Part shown: positions 16,375-24,325 of the stretch, piece after piece | Numbering within the stretch: the first letter of the stretch is position 1 | Layout of the letters: each line of letters begins with the position of its first letter | NCBI GenBank assembly: GCA_052168315.1 | Contig: JBQLZO010000050.1 | Span: 149,478 to 213,477, forward strand | Reading direction: 5' to 3' | Source: JBQLZO01 sp052168315 | GTDB lineage: Bacteria; Planctomycetota; Phycisphaerae; Phycisphaerales; UBA1924 | Length of the DNA: 64,000 bases | Notes under the pieces: model-generated | Databases searched by the model: none | What the model saw: the letters and a program-made list of their open reading frames with translations, nothing else | What the model was told of the DNA's origin: nothing | Position numbers and translations under genes: made by a program

Positions 16375-16794
16375 TCACTCACCGGCCTTTCTGCGCTCGC
16401 GAGCGAGATACTCGACGGGATCGATCTGCTCGACTTCGTCTCCCCGCCACAAGAGCCAGCACTCCGAAGACCCATCGTCTGGGTCGAGTCCGTACTCACA
16501 GACGACCCTGAAGAAGTGGCGAGGCCAGACCTTGGCGTCGAGTTCCCACAACGACACGCCTGGGTGATCTGGATCCACGGGACGATCGTTGCGGACATTC
16601 AGCTCGCCGATCAGGCGAAGCTCCACAGACCCGGCTTCACCGGTCACCGTCCGAGTCCGGTCGACAGAACTGTGCAGCAATTGCTCAATAAGCCGGGAGG
16701 CAGTCAGTCCGGAAACACGGGCGAGCATCTCGATGCGCTCGGCGAATTCCGCATCCACACGGGTAGACAGAACGACGGTTCGGGCATCAACCAT
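16375..16794 (-). CDS. Ribbon-helix-helix-like regulator, first gene of the int operon
   Basis: 139 residues. The N-terminal 50 residues (TVVLSTRVDAEFAERIEMLA then GLTASRLIEQLLHSS) have the strand-helix-helix pattern of CopG/Arc-type DNA-binding proteins. The remainder (acidic, Trp-rich, with WPRHFFRVVCEYGLDPDDGSS) is unrecognised. It lies 47 bases upstream of the excisionase-like start on the same strand, with a strong -35 and an inverted repeat immediately before its ATG. It may therefore autoregulate the operon. The predicted transcription start is so close to the ATG that the mRNA may be leaderless. The function of the C-terminal part is unknown. Confidence 0.65.
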   Translation of the reverse strand: MVDARTVVLSTRVDAEFAERIEMLARVSGLTASRLIEQLLHSSVDRTRTVTGEAGSVELRLIGELNVRNDRPVDPDHPGVSLWELDAKVWPRHFFRVVCEYGLDPDDGSSECWLLWRGDEVEQIDPVEYLARERRKAGE

Positions 16795-16800
16795 GCCACA

Positions 16801-16832
16801 ACTGTATACACTTGTAGATGCTTGTCAAGTGT
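16801..16832 (-). promoter_or_regulatory. Promoter and candidate operator of the int operon
   Basis: On the minus strand TTGACA (16823-16828) is followed after 16 bases by TACAGT (16801-16806), 6 bases before the ATG at 16794. The inverted repeat ACACTTG-N11-CAAGTGT (16808-16832) covers the spacer and the -35, an ideal place for a repressor. The AT-rich patch stands out in this GC-rich DNA. Confidence 0.6.
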
Positions 16833-16918
16833 TTCGGTTCGGAGGCGACCACTTACACCCCTCGGCGGGGAAGCAATGCGTGAGTTCGAGGGGCACCCAG
16901 TCGTGGCTGTTCGGGCAC

Positions 16919-16939
16919 AGTTTGGTATTCTCGCAAACT
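16919..16939. promoter_or_regulatory. Inverted repeat upstream of the R-M gene
   Basis: AGTTTG-N9-CAAACT, 122 bases before the ATG of the restriction-modification gene. It may be a regulator site; nothing else supports it. Confidence 0.3.
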
Positions 16940-17060
16940 AGCAGCACCAAGAGCGGAGAGACACACTGGATATTGCGTGTGGCGAGAGACCACCTCCCAT
17001 ATCCTGTTGGAATCAACCGGCAGGTTTGGATTCCACCGCGATTTGTGAGGATGACACCGA

Positions 17061-20000
17061 ATGAGCAGTCCAGACCTTGAGTCAGTGGCCAGTGCGTTCG
17101 GGAAGGCCGTCAAGTCGAAGCTAACCAGTCCAGCGGCCAGGGGGGAGCCCGAGGACCAGCTGCGCGGACCGCTCGAAACGCTAATCCCGAAACTGGCGGA
17201 GATCGGTGGACTCGCTGGTGGAGCGGTAACGCTGGTGGGCGAGTCCACGCTGAGCGCGTTGCAGACCCGCCCCGACTTCGCGGTCAGCATGCGGGATGCG
17301 CTCGTCGGCTTCATCGAGGTCAAGCGTCCGGGCGCTGGAGCCGACCCGCGCTCGTTCAAAGGCCACGACAAGGAGCAGTGGGAAAAGCTGCGCTCTCTTC
17401 CAAACCTCATGTACACCGACGGGAATCAGTGGAGCCTCTGGCGGAACGGCGAGTTGGACGGCGATATCGTCCGCGCCGAGGGCGATGTGCGGTCGTCGGG
17501 GGCTCGCCTGGCGTTCCCGCCCGCACTGGTTGCGCTGCTCAACACTTTCTTGCTTTGGAAGCCGATCCCGCCGAAGAGCGCACGCGAGCTGGCGACCCTG
17601 ACCGCGCGCCTGTGCCGCCTGCTGCGAGCGGAAGTCGCCGAGCAGCTGGCGGCCGAGGACCCAGCGCTTACGGAGCTCGCCAAGGAGTGGCGCCGGCTAC
17701 TGTTTCCAGAAGCCACAGGGGAGGTCTTCGCCGACGGCTACGCGCAGGCCGTCACATTTGGCCTGCTCATGGCCCGCGTGCGTCGCATCAAGCTCTCCGA
17801 CGGGATCGAGGGCGCTGCGTCCAAGCTCCGCAAGACCGACTCGCTTATCGGCGCTGCCCTGCGCCTGTTGACCGATGACGCCGAGAACCAGAGAAGCCTC
17901 CGGACTTCACTCCAGACGCTGACGCGCGTGCTGGATGTCGTATCGTGGAAGCAGATAAGCGATGACGAGGAGGCGGCATGGCTGTACTTCTACGAAGACT
18001 TTCTTGCGGAATATGACAACGACCTGCGCAAGCGAACGGGGTCCTACTACACGCCGCCAGCAGTGGTCGAGTCAATGGTCCGGCTAGTCGATGAGGCGCT
18101 GGTCTCGCGATTCAAGGAACCGAACGGGCTTGCATCCGAGCGGGTCACGATCGCCGATCCGGCGGTTGGGACCGGGACATTTGCGCTCGGCGTCCTCCGG
18201 CGCATCGCGCAACGGGTGGAGGAGGATCAAGGAGCGGGCGCGCGGAAGGCGGCGATCGAGGCAGCGATCCGGCGTCTCATCGCCTTCGAAATCCAACTCG
18301 GCCCGTTCGCCGTCGCGCAGCTGCGCCTCGCGGGCGATCTCCAGAAGCTCATGGGGAGTGTTCCAAAGCAGCCGCTGCGAATGTTCGTGACCGACACGCT
18401 CGCCAACCCATTCGTCGAGCACGAGGACATAAGCGCACTCACGCGCGCGATCTCCGAGTCGCGTCGCCAAGCAAACGAGATCAAGAAGAGCGAGGGCATT
18501 ACCGTCGTCATCGGCAACCCGCCATATAAAGAGAAGGCCAAGGGTCGCGGCGGCTGGATCGAGGAGGGCGGCATCGACAATCCCGCTCCGCTCAACGCCT
18601 GGAAGCCGCCCGCCGAGTGGGGCGTCGGGGCCCACGCCAAACACCTGCGCAACCTCTATGTCTACTTCTGGCGCTGGGCGACTTGGAAGGTATTCGACCA
18701 GCGGCGAGCAGGCCCCAGCAGCGGCATCGTGTGCTTCATCACGGTCGCGGGCTTTCTCAACGGCCCGGGCTTCCAGAAGATGCGCGATTACCTCCGACGC
18801 ACTGCGGACGAGATCTGGGTCATCGACTGCTCGCCCGAGGGGCACCAGCCGCCCGTGGCGTCGCGCGTCTTCCAAGGGGTGCAGCAGCCGGTGTGCATCG
18901 TGCTGGCGTCACGCGCCAAGGTGCCGGACCCGGACCGTCCCGCCAAGGTGCGCTTCCGCAAGCTGCCCGAGGGCGCGCGCGAGGGCAAGTTCGACGCCCT
19001 CCAAGGCATCGGGCTCAGCGGGCGTGGCTGGACCTTATGTCCCGACGGCTTCCGCGACCCCTTCCTGCCGGAGTCAGAGGGGGCCTGGAGCACATTCGCG
19101 CCGATCGAGGACTTGTTCTTGTATAACGGGTCGGGCGTGATGCCGGGACGTGTGTGGGTGATCGCGCCGGATCCCGACTCGCTCCGTCTACGATGGGAAG
19201 CGCTTATACACGCCAGCTCCGAGGACAAGGCGGCCCTCTTCCATCCGCACTTGCGCAACGGCAAGCCCGGTGACAAACACATTGAGAAGGTCGTCAAGCA
19301 GGACCTTGGGCCGCATCCGACTCCGCGGCGATCAATGATGCACGAAACGGGTGGGGCTCCGGAGCCAATTGCGTACGCTCTCAGATCTCTCGATCGACAG
19401 TTTCTAATCCCAGATGCTCGGATTCTCAACCAGCCGAATCCCACGCTCTGGTCAACCCACTCCAAGCAACAAATCTATCTCACCGTTCCGACACAGAGCG
19501 GACCGTCGAACGGACCGGGCGTTACCTTTACCAGTTTGATCCCAGACCTCCATCACTACAACGGTCGAGGCGGTCGTGTCATGCCCTTGTGGGGCGACGC
19601 CGAGGCGAGCCAGCCCAATGTGTCGCCCGGATTGCTCGATTTGTGGTCCGATGCGCTTCGCGTCAAGGTCAGGGCCGAGGACGTGATCGCCTACATCGGG
19701 GCGATCGCGGCACATCCGACATTTACGACCCGGTTCCGCGACGACCTCACGACGCCTGGCATCCGCATACCGCTCACAACAGATGCGAAGCTCTTCCAGC
19801 GGAGCGTGGAAATCGGGCGCGAGGTGGTGTGGCTGCACACGTTCGGCGAGCGGTTCGCCGATGCGAGTCAGGGACGCCCCGCGTCCCCACCACGCCTGCC
19901 GAGGGAGGATTCGCCTCGCGTGCCAAGCGACGGCGCGATCCCCGACGACCCCGACGGATTCCCCGATGAGATCGGCTACGACGAGGCGACCGGCACGCTG

Positions 20001-20381
20001 CGCGTCGGCGCGGGGCGCGTTGAGCGCGTACCTCCGGGCGTGTGGCTGTACGAAGTTTCGGGCAAGCGAGTGCTCACGCAGTGGTTCAACTATCGCAGAA
20101 AGACGCGCGAACGCCCAATCATCGGTGACCGGCGGCAGCCCTCGGCGCTTGGCGAGATACAGCCCGAAGCGTGGCCAGCGGCATACACCACGGAAATGCT
20201 CAATGTGATCCATGTGCTCGGGCGTCTCGTCAGACTCGAACCGTTGCAGGCAGAACTTCTGGACGCGGTGGTCGACGCGGAGCGGCTGGGACAGGACGCG
20301 ATCGATCGGATCCATGCGGCAAACCAGGTCGAGCTGGCCGAGCGACGGACCGGTGAGACACTCTTTGGCGGGAGCATCTAG
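17061..20381 (+). CDS. Single-chain type IIG/ISP-like restriction-modification enzyme
   Basis: 1106 residues joining nuclease, adenine-N6 methyltransferase and specificity parts. An N-terminal PD-(D/E)xK nuclease is suggested by RPDFAVSM....LVGFIEVKRPG (about 74-95). A helical connector follows. The methyltransferase carries RTGSYYTPPAVVESMV, motif I DPAVGTGTFALGVL, and motif IV VIGNPPYKEKA (NPPY, adenine-N6 type). The C-terminal half resembles the type ISP specificity domain (WFNYRRKTRERP, then PEAWPAAYTTEMLNVIHVLGRLV). No helicase motifs are seen between nuclease and methylase, unlike true type ISP enzymes such as LlaBIII, so it should cut near its site without translocation. It is the defence cargo of element 1 and stands alone, since modification and cleavage are in one chain. 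Confidence 0.85.
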   Translation: MSSPDLESVASAFGKAVKSKLTSPAARGEPEDQLRGPLETLIPKLAEIGGLAGGAVTLVGESTLSALQTRPDFAVSMRDALVGFIEVKRPGAGADPRSFKGHDKEQWEKLRSLPNLMYTDGNQWSLWRNGELDGDIVRAEGDVRSSGARLAFPPALVALLNTFLLWKPIPPKSARELATLTARLCRLLRAEVAEQLAAEDPALTELAKEWRRLLFPEATGEVFADGYAQAVTFGLLMARVRRIKLSDGIEGAASKLRKTDSLIGAALRLLTDDAENQRSLRTSLQTLTRVLDVVSWKQISDDEEAAWLYFYEDFLAEYDNDLRKRTGSYYTPPAVVESMVRLVDEALVSRFKEPNGLASERVTIADPAVGTGTFALGVLRRIAQRVEEDQGAGARKAAIEAAIRRLIAFEIQLGPFAVAQLRLAGDLQKLMGSVPKQPLRMFVTDTLANPFVEHEDISALTRAISESRRQANEIKKSEGITVVIGNPPYKEKAKGRGGWIEEGGIDNPAPLNAWKPPAEWGVGAHAKHLRNLYVYFWRWATWKVFDQRRAGPSSGIVCFITVAGFLNGPGFQKMRDYLRRTADEIWVIDCSPEGHQPPVASRVFQGVQQPVCIVLASRAKVPDPDRPAKVRFRKLPEGAREGKFDALQGIGLSGRGWTLCPDGFRDPFLPESEGAWSTFAPIEDLFLYNGSGVMPGRVWVIAPDPDSLRLRWEALIHASSEDKAALFHPHLRNGKPGDKHIEKVVKQDLGPHPTPRRSMMHETGGAPEPIAYALRSLDRQFLIPDARILNQPNPTLWSTHSKQQIYLTVPTQSGPSNGPGVTFTSLIPDLHHYNGRGGRVMPLWGDAEASQPNVSPGLLDLWSDALRVKVRAEDVIAYIGAIAAHPTFTTRFRDDLTTPGIRIPLTTDAKLFQRSVEIGREVVWLHTFGERFADASQGRPASPPRLPREDSPRVPSDGAIPDDPDGFPDEIGYDEATGTLRVGAGRVERVPPGVWLYEVSGKRVLTQWFNYRRKTRERPIIGDRRQPSALGEIQPEAWPAAYTTEMLNVIHVLGRLVRLEPLQAELLDAVVDAERLGQDAIDRIHAANQVELAERRTGETLFGGSI

Positions 20382-20469
20382 CTCTTGCGGAAGTAGTCCC
20401 TTTCTGCATTCCTGATTGAGCAGACTCGCGGGGTGATCCTCGGTGATTCCTCTGCTCGCAGTATTGGAG

Positions 20470-21597
20470 TCACAGTTTGCTCTTGCCCGCCGACGAGCGG
20501 TACTCCCGCGTGAACTCTCTCACCAACTGCCCACCGTTGTCGCTCGGCTCCAGCCCACCCACGAGCCACACGAACACTTCCTCACCCGGCCGATCAACCG
20601 CCGCCGCGAACTCCAGGACTCGACGCCCGAAGTTCACGCGGAAGGCTTCGACCCACCGAGCCAGGTCGGGTGACTTTTGCGCAGGCGAGGTCAAGACCTC
20701 TTCATGCCGGGCCACCACGCGCTCCCACCACTCGCTTCGAGGCCGACGGTCGAGCTTCGACTGTCCCGTAACCTTGCGAAAGTCCACCGCACCGAACACC
20801 AAGGCGGCCAGCGTGTCCGCCCATCCCTGCCCTAAGTCCTGATGTCGCACAATCTCCGGCGGGCTCCCATCGCCCCAGTCGAATACACACTCCCTCGGCC
20901 GATCATGCAGGGAATCGTACAGCGTTAGGCCCACCTGCGGGGCGCGATCGCCCTTCCACTCGATCTCCAACCGCTCCCAGCGCCCGGCGGTTTCCGTCGT
21001 CTTCGTCTCCAAGCCCTTGTCGTAGATCCGTCCGCACACCGGCGATTCGCGGCGACCCAGGTTCAGGTGTAGGCGGTTCGGTCGCTGGCCGACAGTCCGC
21101 CGTGAGTTGTCGCCGTAGGTGCGACACCTGCATAACTCGTCGCGATCGCACGACTCTCGGGCGTTCGTGTAGATCTCGTATCCCTGATCCACGAAATCGA
21201 TGCAGCCATCAATCCGCGTCGGCTTCATGCCCAGCTCCATCAACGCTCGGAACAACTTCATCCGATCGTCGCCGTTCATCAGGCGAAGCCGTCCACCTTG
21301 GATGTCAACCTGACAGACTCTCGACCGATGACCCCAGCTCAGCAGGATGCCGGGCTTCCACTGCTTGCCCTCGGTGAAATACGCAGCCCCCCTATTCCGC
21401 TCTGGCTTGGTACCGGCGAAGGCCTGCAATAGGTCCTCCACCCTGGCCCTGTAGAAGTCCTCCGGGCCGGTGAATCGCAGCCAGTCGAGGCCGACATAGA
21501 CGCCGGGCGGTGGGACCTGTGGGTGCTCTGGGTGACTTTCTATCCCCGGTGTTACAGAGCGGGGATAGGTGGCCTTCGGAGCGTGGCGAGCGGTCAC
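20470..21597 (-). CDS. Replication initiator / relaxase of Rep_trans (NicK-like) family
   Basis: 375 residues. The family pattern is visible: GLDWLRFTG near the start, CQVDIQGGRLRLMNG, the metal-binding TRIDGCIDFVDQG, and the active-site region VCGRIYDKGLETK, where the Tyr would make the DNA nick. Proteins of this family start rolling-circle replication of plasmids (pT181 RepC type) or nick and replicate integrative elements (NicK of ICEBs1). The GTG start at 21597 overlaps by GTGA the stop of the open frame that descends from the att site, so it may be coupled to that frame. A perfect inverted repeat lies inside its first 20 codons and may be the nick origin. It converges on the R-M gene. 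Confidence 0.8.
   Translation of the reverse strand: MTARHAPKATYPRSVTPGIESHPEHPQVPPPGVYVGLDWLRFTGPEDFYRARVEDLLQAFAGTKPERNRGAAYFTEGKQWKPGILLSWGHRSRVCQVDIQGGRLRLMNGDDRMKLFRALMELGMKPTRIDGCIDFVDQGYEIYTNARESCDRDELCRCRTYGDNSRRTVGQRPNRLHLNLGRRESPVCGRIYDKGLETKTTETAGRWERLEIEWKGDRAPQVGLTLYDSLHDRPRECVFDWGDGSPPEIVRHQDLGQGWADTLAALVFGAVDFRKVTGQSKLDRRPRSEWWERVVARHEEVLTSPAQKSPDLARWVEAFRVNFGRRVLEFAAAVDRPGEEVFVWLVGGLEPSDNGGQLVREFTREYRSSAGKSKL
21540..21568. repeat. Inverted repeat in the rep 5' end, candidate nick origin
   Basis: CTATCCCC-N13-GGGGATAG, perfect 8-bp arms, loop GGTGTTACAGAGC. It lies inside the rep reading frame, as the double-strand origin does in pT181-type plasmids. Assignment as origin is inference. 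Confidence 0.4.
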
Positions 21598-21741
21598 TGG
21601 GCACCGCCTTCGCCTGCGCTCCGGGCCGCGTCCGACCCGGCGGCTTCGCCGCCGGTCGGCCTGGCGGCCCGGAGTTCGGCATCCCGAACGCCGTTGGCGG
21701 CGCCACCGCCCGCTCCGGGATCGCTCCCGGCGGGAAGCCTC

Positions 21742-21773
21742 GTGCCAGACGCGGCAGGGCCCGCGTCTGGCAC
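21742..21773. repeat. Perfect 13-bp hairpin
   Basis: GTGCCAGACGCGG-CAGGGC-CCGCGTCTGGCAC. There is no T-run on either side. It may be a terminator-like structure or a folded single-strand signal near the rep gene. Confidence 0.5.
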
Positions 21774-21825
21774 TGCGTTTCCATGCCTCCGCGACCCCTC
21801 CACGGGCTCGATCGCCGCGACGATC

Positions 21826-21872
21826 GACGACCCGCCGTCCGTCAGTGCCTGACGAACGGACGGCGGGTCGTC
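21826..21872. repeat. Perfect 17-bp hairpin at the integrase 2 stop
   Basis: GACGACCCGCCGTCCGT (21826-21842) pairs perfectly with 21856-21872 across a 13-base loop. It spans the stop codon of the chimeric integrase 2 frame at 21842. It is a candidate terminator, without a U-tract, or a replication/mobilization structure of element 1. Confidence 0.55.
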
Positions 21873-23392
21873 CTGCCCACGGTGTGGGCCCGCAGTCGGC
21901 GAGGGCTCGCCGACCCTGGGTCGCGGCTCGGGCGTCGCGGTTCGCACGAGCGTCGCGATCGCCGCACGGACCTCAGCGGGCAAGACGGGCCATGCTTCGA
22001 CCACCGCCGCGAACTCGGGCGTGGCGTAGGTTGCGCGTTTCGTTGCGCGCCCACCCTCAGAATCGGCGTTCCTGGGTCGTGCGAGCGGATTCTCGTCCGG
22101 TTCGATTCCCCCCGGCTCCATTGTTTGTCTGGTTTGCGTCCGGGTGTGCCATCGCGTGCCGGAATGTGCCCAACGCTTTGCCAATCAACGACTTGTGACG
22201 CAAAGCCAATTCCCCACTCTGTGACTGGGTGTGACGGCTCGGGTCGGGGTGTGCACACGGCGTGTGCGTCCTCCTGTGCGTCTTGGTCCCGATAACCGTT
22301 TCCGGGCGTCAGCGTCGGGAGGCGGGCGATGGCGTGCTGCACCGGGAGCAGCGACGCATCGGCATAGACCGAGTTCGTCAGGCGGGCATCCGAATGCCTG
22401 GCGAGCGCCATCGCCGTCCGCTGGTCGGTCCCGACCAGGTGCAGGTTCGTGATGAAAGTGTGGCGGAGCGCGTGGAAGTCGATCCGGCGGTTGAGCTCGT
22501 CGAGCTTCGGGATGCCCGCCCGCTCCAGGTCGGCATCGATCGTGTGATGCGAGGGCATCCCACCCGCGAAGACGCGGGCCTCGCCGGAGGCGTCGGCGGG
22601 TCGATGCGAGCGGAGCTCGGCGATGAGCTCGGGCGTGAGCGCGATCGGTGCATCGCGTCGGTTCTTGGTCGTCGATGCCCTGGCGAGCAGGTGGGGCGTC
22701 CGGGCGTCCAGGTGAACATCGGCCCAGATGAGTTGCGAGAGTTCGCCGCGGCGCAGCCCGGTCTGCAGCGCCATGAGGTACACGAGGCGACGCGGGCCGC
22801 TGGCGGCGATCAGCGCCCGCTGCTGCTCGACGGTGAGCGCCCGCCTGGGACGGGACTGGCGCCCTCGGGTGTCGATGCGTTCGATGCCATCGAGCGGGTT
22901 CGCCAGGAGCATCCGCCGCGAGACCATCCAGCAGAGCATCGTGTTCGCGGCCGCGTGGTAGTGGTTGATCGTCTGGGGCGTCCTGGTGCACGAGCATCGC
23001 CAGGCGGTGAAGCTCGCGGGCGTCACATCGGCCAGGCGCTTCCACTCGCATTCGTCGATGAGCAGCTGCACCCGCTGGCGGATCTTGCGGATGTAGTCGG
23101 GCGTCCGGCCCGTGGTTCGGAGCTCGGCCACGAAGGTCTTGAGGTGCTCGGCCATCGTAGCGCTCGCGGCCTGGCGGACCGTCGCCGGGGCGATGATCCC
23201 CTCGCGTTCGTGCAGCTCGAGCTGCAGTCGCTCCTCGAACCGCTTGCGAGCAACACGCTTGTCCGTCGTCTCCAAAGAAAAGCGCCGGACCTTGGCCTCG
23301 TCGTCGTGGCGGATCTGCCCGTACCAGAGCTTGGAGCGCTGGCGGGTTCCGTCGGGGCGGCGTCGCGACGGCTGGAAGATCGAGGCGATCAT
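21842..23392 (-). CDS. Tyrosine integrase of element 2 (chimeric C-terminus across att)
   Basis: 516 residues from the ATG at 23392, preceded by GGGAGG; the longer open frame to 23929 overlaps the excisionase-like gene and is not used. Catalytic residues: Arg214 (TGLRRGE), Lys in TTKNRR near 243, His307 and Arg310 (FHALRHTF), His333 (ARHSD), Tyr343 (NSVYAD). The core-binding domain is at about 75-170. The fold ends near 360; a linker runs to residues 425-430 (WSRGES), which are read from the att core. The last 86 residues are translated from element 1 DNA in a frame that makes no sense there, so the native C-terminus should be the module at 24840. It overlaps the excisionase-like gene by TGATG, like element 1. 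Confidence 0.9.
   Translation of the reverse strand: MIASIFQPSRRRPDGTRQRSKLWYGQIRHDDEAKVRRFSLETTDKRVARKRFEERLQLELHEREGIIAPATVRQAASATMAEHLKTFVAELRTTGRTPDYIRKIRQRVQLLIDECEWKRLADVTPASFTAWRCSCTRTPQTINHYHAAANTMLCWMVSRRMLLANPLDGIERIDTRGRQSRPRRALTVEQQRALIAASGPRRLVYLMALQTGLRRGELSQLIWADVHLDARTPHLLARASTTKNRRDAPIALTPELIAELRSHRPADASGEARVFAGGMPSHHTIDADLERAGIPKLDELNRRIDFHALRHTFITNLHLVGTDQRTAMALARHSDARLTNSVYADASLLPVQHAIARLPTLTPGNGYRDQDAQEDAHAVCTPRPEPSHPVTEWGIGFASQVVDWQSVGHIPARDGTPGRKPDKQWSRGESNRTRIRSHDPGTPILRVGAQRNAQPTPRPSSRRWSKHGPSCPLRSVRRSRRSCEPRRPSRDPGSASPRRLRAHTVGRTTRRPFVRH
22030..22050. repeat. Right arm-type site of element 1
   Basis: GTTGCGC-GTTTC-GTTGCGC followed by GC, 48 bases inside att copy 2. 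It equals the left arm site at 15091 except for one base and has the same orientation. Confidence 0.7.
22099..22122 (+). repeat. att copy 2 (junction of elements 1 and 2)
   Basis: A 24-base match to the ssrA 3' end, ending CCCCCCGGCTCCATT. It serves as the right end of element 1 and the left end of element 2. No other part of ssrA precedes it. Confidence 0.9.
22262..22282. repeat. Left arm-type site of element 2
   Basis: TGTGCGTC-CTCC-TGTGCGTC preceded by G: an 8-mer repeated with a 12-base period, 139 bases inside att copy 2. It matches 24957-24977 in 19 of 21 bases. Confidence 0.65.
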
Positions 23393-23598
23393 CGGGCCTC
23401 CCGCTTCATGGCCTGGCGGCGAACGAACGCTTCGAGCTCGCGGACCAGGACGCGGGATGTCCGGCCGATCTTCACCGGGGCGGGGAACTCTCCGGATGCG
23501 ATGAGGCGATACAGCGTTCGGCGTGAGACGCCGAGGGTGGAGGCGGCGGCGTCGATCGAGACGGCGGCCAGGTCGTCGATGCGTGACGATGCGGACAT
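23389..23598 (-). CDS. Excisionase-like HTH protein of element 2
   Basis: 69 residues with the same winged-helix plan as its counterpart in element 1: IDAAASTLGVSRRTLYRLIA is the helix-turn-helix, followed by PVKIGRTSRVLVRELEAFVRR. GGAG lies 8 bases before the ATG at 23598, so the long upstream open frame to 24294 is not used. The stop overlaps the integrase start as TGATG. Role in directing excision is inferred from family and position. Confidence 0.8.
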   Translation of the reverse strand: MSASSRIDDLAAVSIDAAASTLGVSRRTLYRLIASGEFPAPVKIGRTSRVLVRELEAFVRRQAMKREAR

Positions 23599-24325
23599 GG
23601 GGCGCTCCTGGGCGAGGGGTGCGGCGAGCCACAAACGCACCGCGACCGAGGGCCCGTGCCAACTGGGGTCCTCGGTGCGGTGATGCCGGGTGGCTCTCGC
23701 GTCGTCGTTCGTCTGGAGCGGACGCCCTGGGCGTCGCGGTGTTGTTCGGATCGCTCGTGCGATCGTTGCATCTTGCACGGCCCATCGTGCAGGTCTCGCC
23801 GCTCGCGTGAGCAGAAGTCGCGGGGCGATGAGGTGACGCGTGGCCCGCTCGTGCGGGCCCCGGCATGGCGAGCACCATAGCGCCATCGGCTGGCCTGTCA
23901 AGGCACGAGAGCATTGGAGCAGCTGGCACGCTTTGAGCTCAAAGCGTGCCGATGCGGACTCGTCGCGTCGTCGCCTTCTCGCTCGCGGACAAGTCTGCCG
24001 CTCGCTCGGCGGCTCCGCCGCGAGCTCGACCGCCTCACCTGGTCGCGGGCGTGCACCGCGGTTCGGTCCGCCCTTCCCGCTTGCCGGCTGGGATTGTACA
24101 TGGGCTCGTGATGCGATCGGTCGTCGTCGGTGCGAAGGTCCTCGGTTCATCCGCGTCGCTGGTGAGCGCCAGCCGACAAGCGGCAAGGGCTCGGATGCTC
24201 GCTGAGGGATCGACGATCGGCAGAGGCGGTCGGCGCTCTGAGGCCGCTGGATCGTTCGTGCTGCGTCGGAGGGTGTGAAGGGCACCCACCCCACCCGCCG
24301 ACGCCTCGAACGCGTGAGGGACCGA
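23599..24325. other. Non-coding stretch of element 2 with palindromes
   Basis: 727 bases without a supportable gene; the open frames present are Arg/Ser-rich and lack ribosome-binding sites. It holds the hairpin GGCCCGC-TCGT-GCGGGCC (23842-23859) and the perfect 26-base palindrome at 23925. The promoter of the excisionase-integrase pair should lie in its left part. Confidence 0.5.
23925..23950. repeat. Perfect 26-base palindrome
   Basis: The half-site GGCACGCTTTGAG is followed directly by its reverse complement, with no spacer. It lies in the non-coding stretch upstream of the excisionase-like gene of element 2. Candidate operator, origin or recombination hairpin. Confidence 0.6.

Larger units (their letters stand above)
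14940..22120. mobile_element. Integrative element 1 (ssrA-inserted, with rep and R-M cargo)
   Basis: About 7.2 kb between att copies 1 and 2. Gene content: integrase, excisionase-like protein and ribbon-helix-helix-like regulator (minus strand, left end), a type IIG/ISP-like restriction-modification enzyme (plus strand) and a Rep_trans replication initiator (minus strand, right end). The ends are confirmed independently by near-identical tandem motifs just inside both att sites, GTTGCGC-N5-GTTGCGC at 15091-15111 and 22030-22050 (20 of 21 bases equal), as expected for integrase arm-type sites. No conjugation genes are present, so it would be a mobilizable or satellite element, possibly replicating in the excised form. 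Confidence 0.85.
21594..22122 (-). other. Right-end module of element 1: split C-terminal part of the integrase
   Basis: From the att core (read MEPGGIEP, the same frame that the element 1 integrase uses across its own att copy) an open frame runs away from the att site to the TGA at 21594. It contains VVEAWPVLPAEVRAAIATLV, a motif shared with the right ends at 24.9 kb and 50.4 kb. In the excised circle the integrase would read 397 residues and then continue into this frame, giving a protein of about 563 residues whose stop overlaps the rep start (GTGA). In the integrated chromosome the frame is cut off from the integrase. The part after the motif is Gly/Ala/Pro-rich, includes two strong hairpins and may not all be coding. 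Confidence 0.6.
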
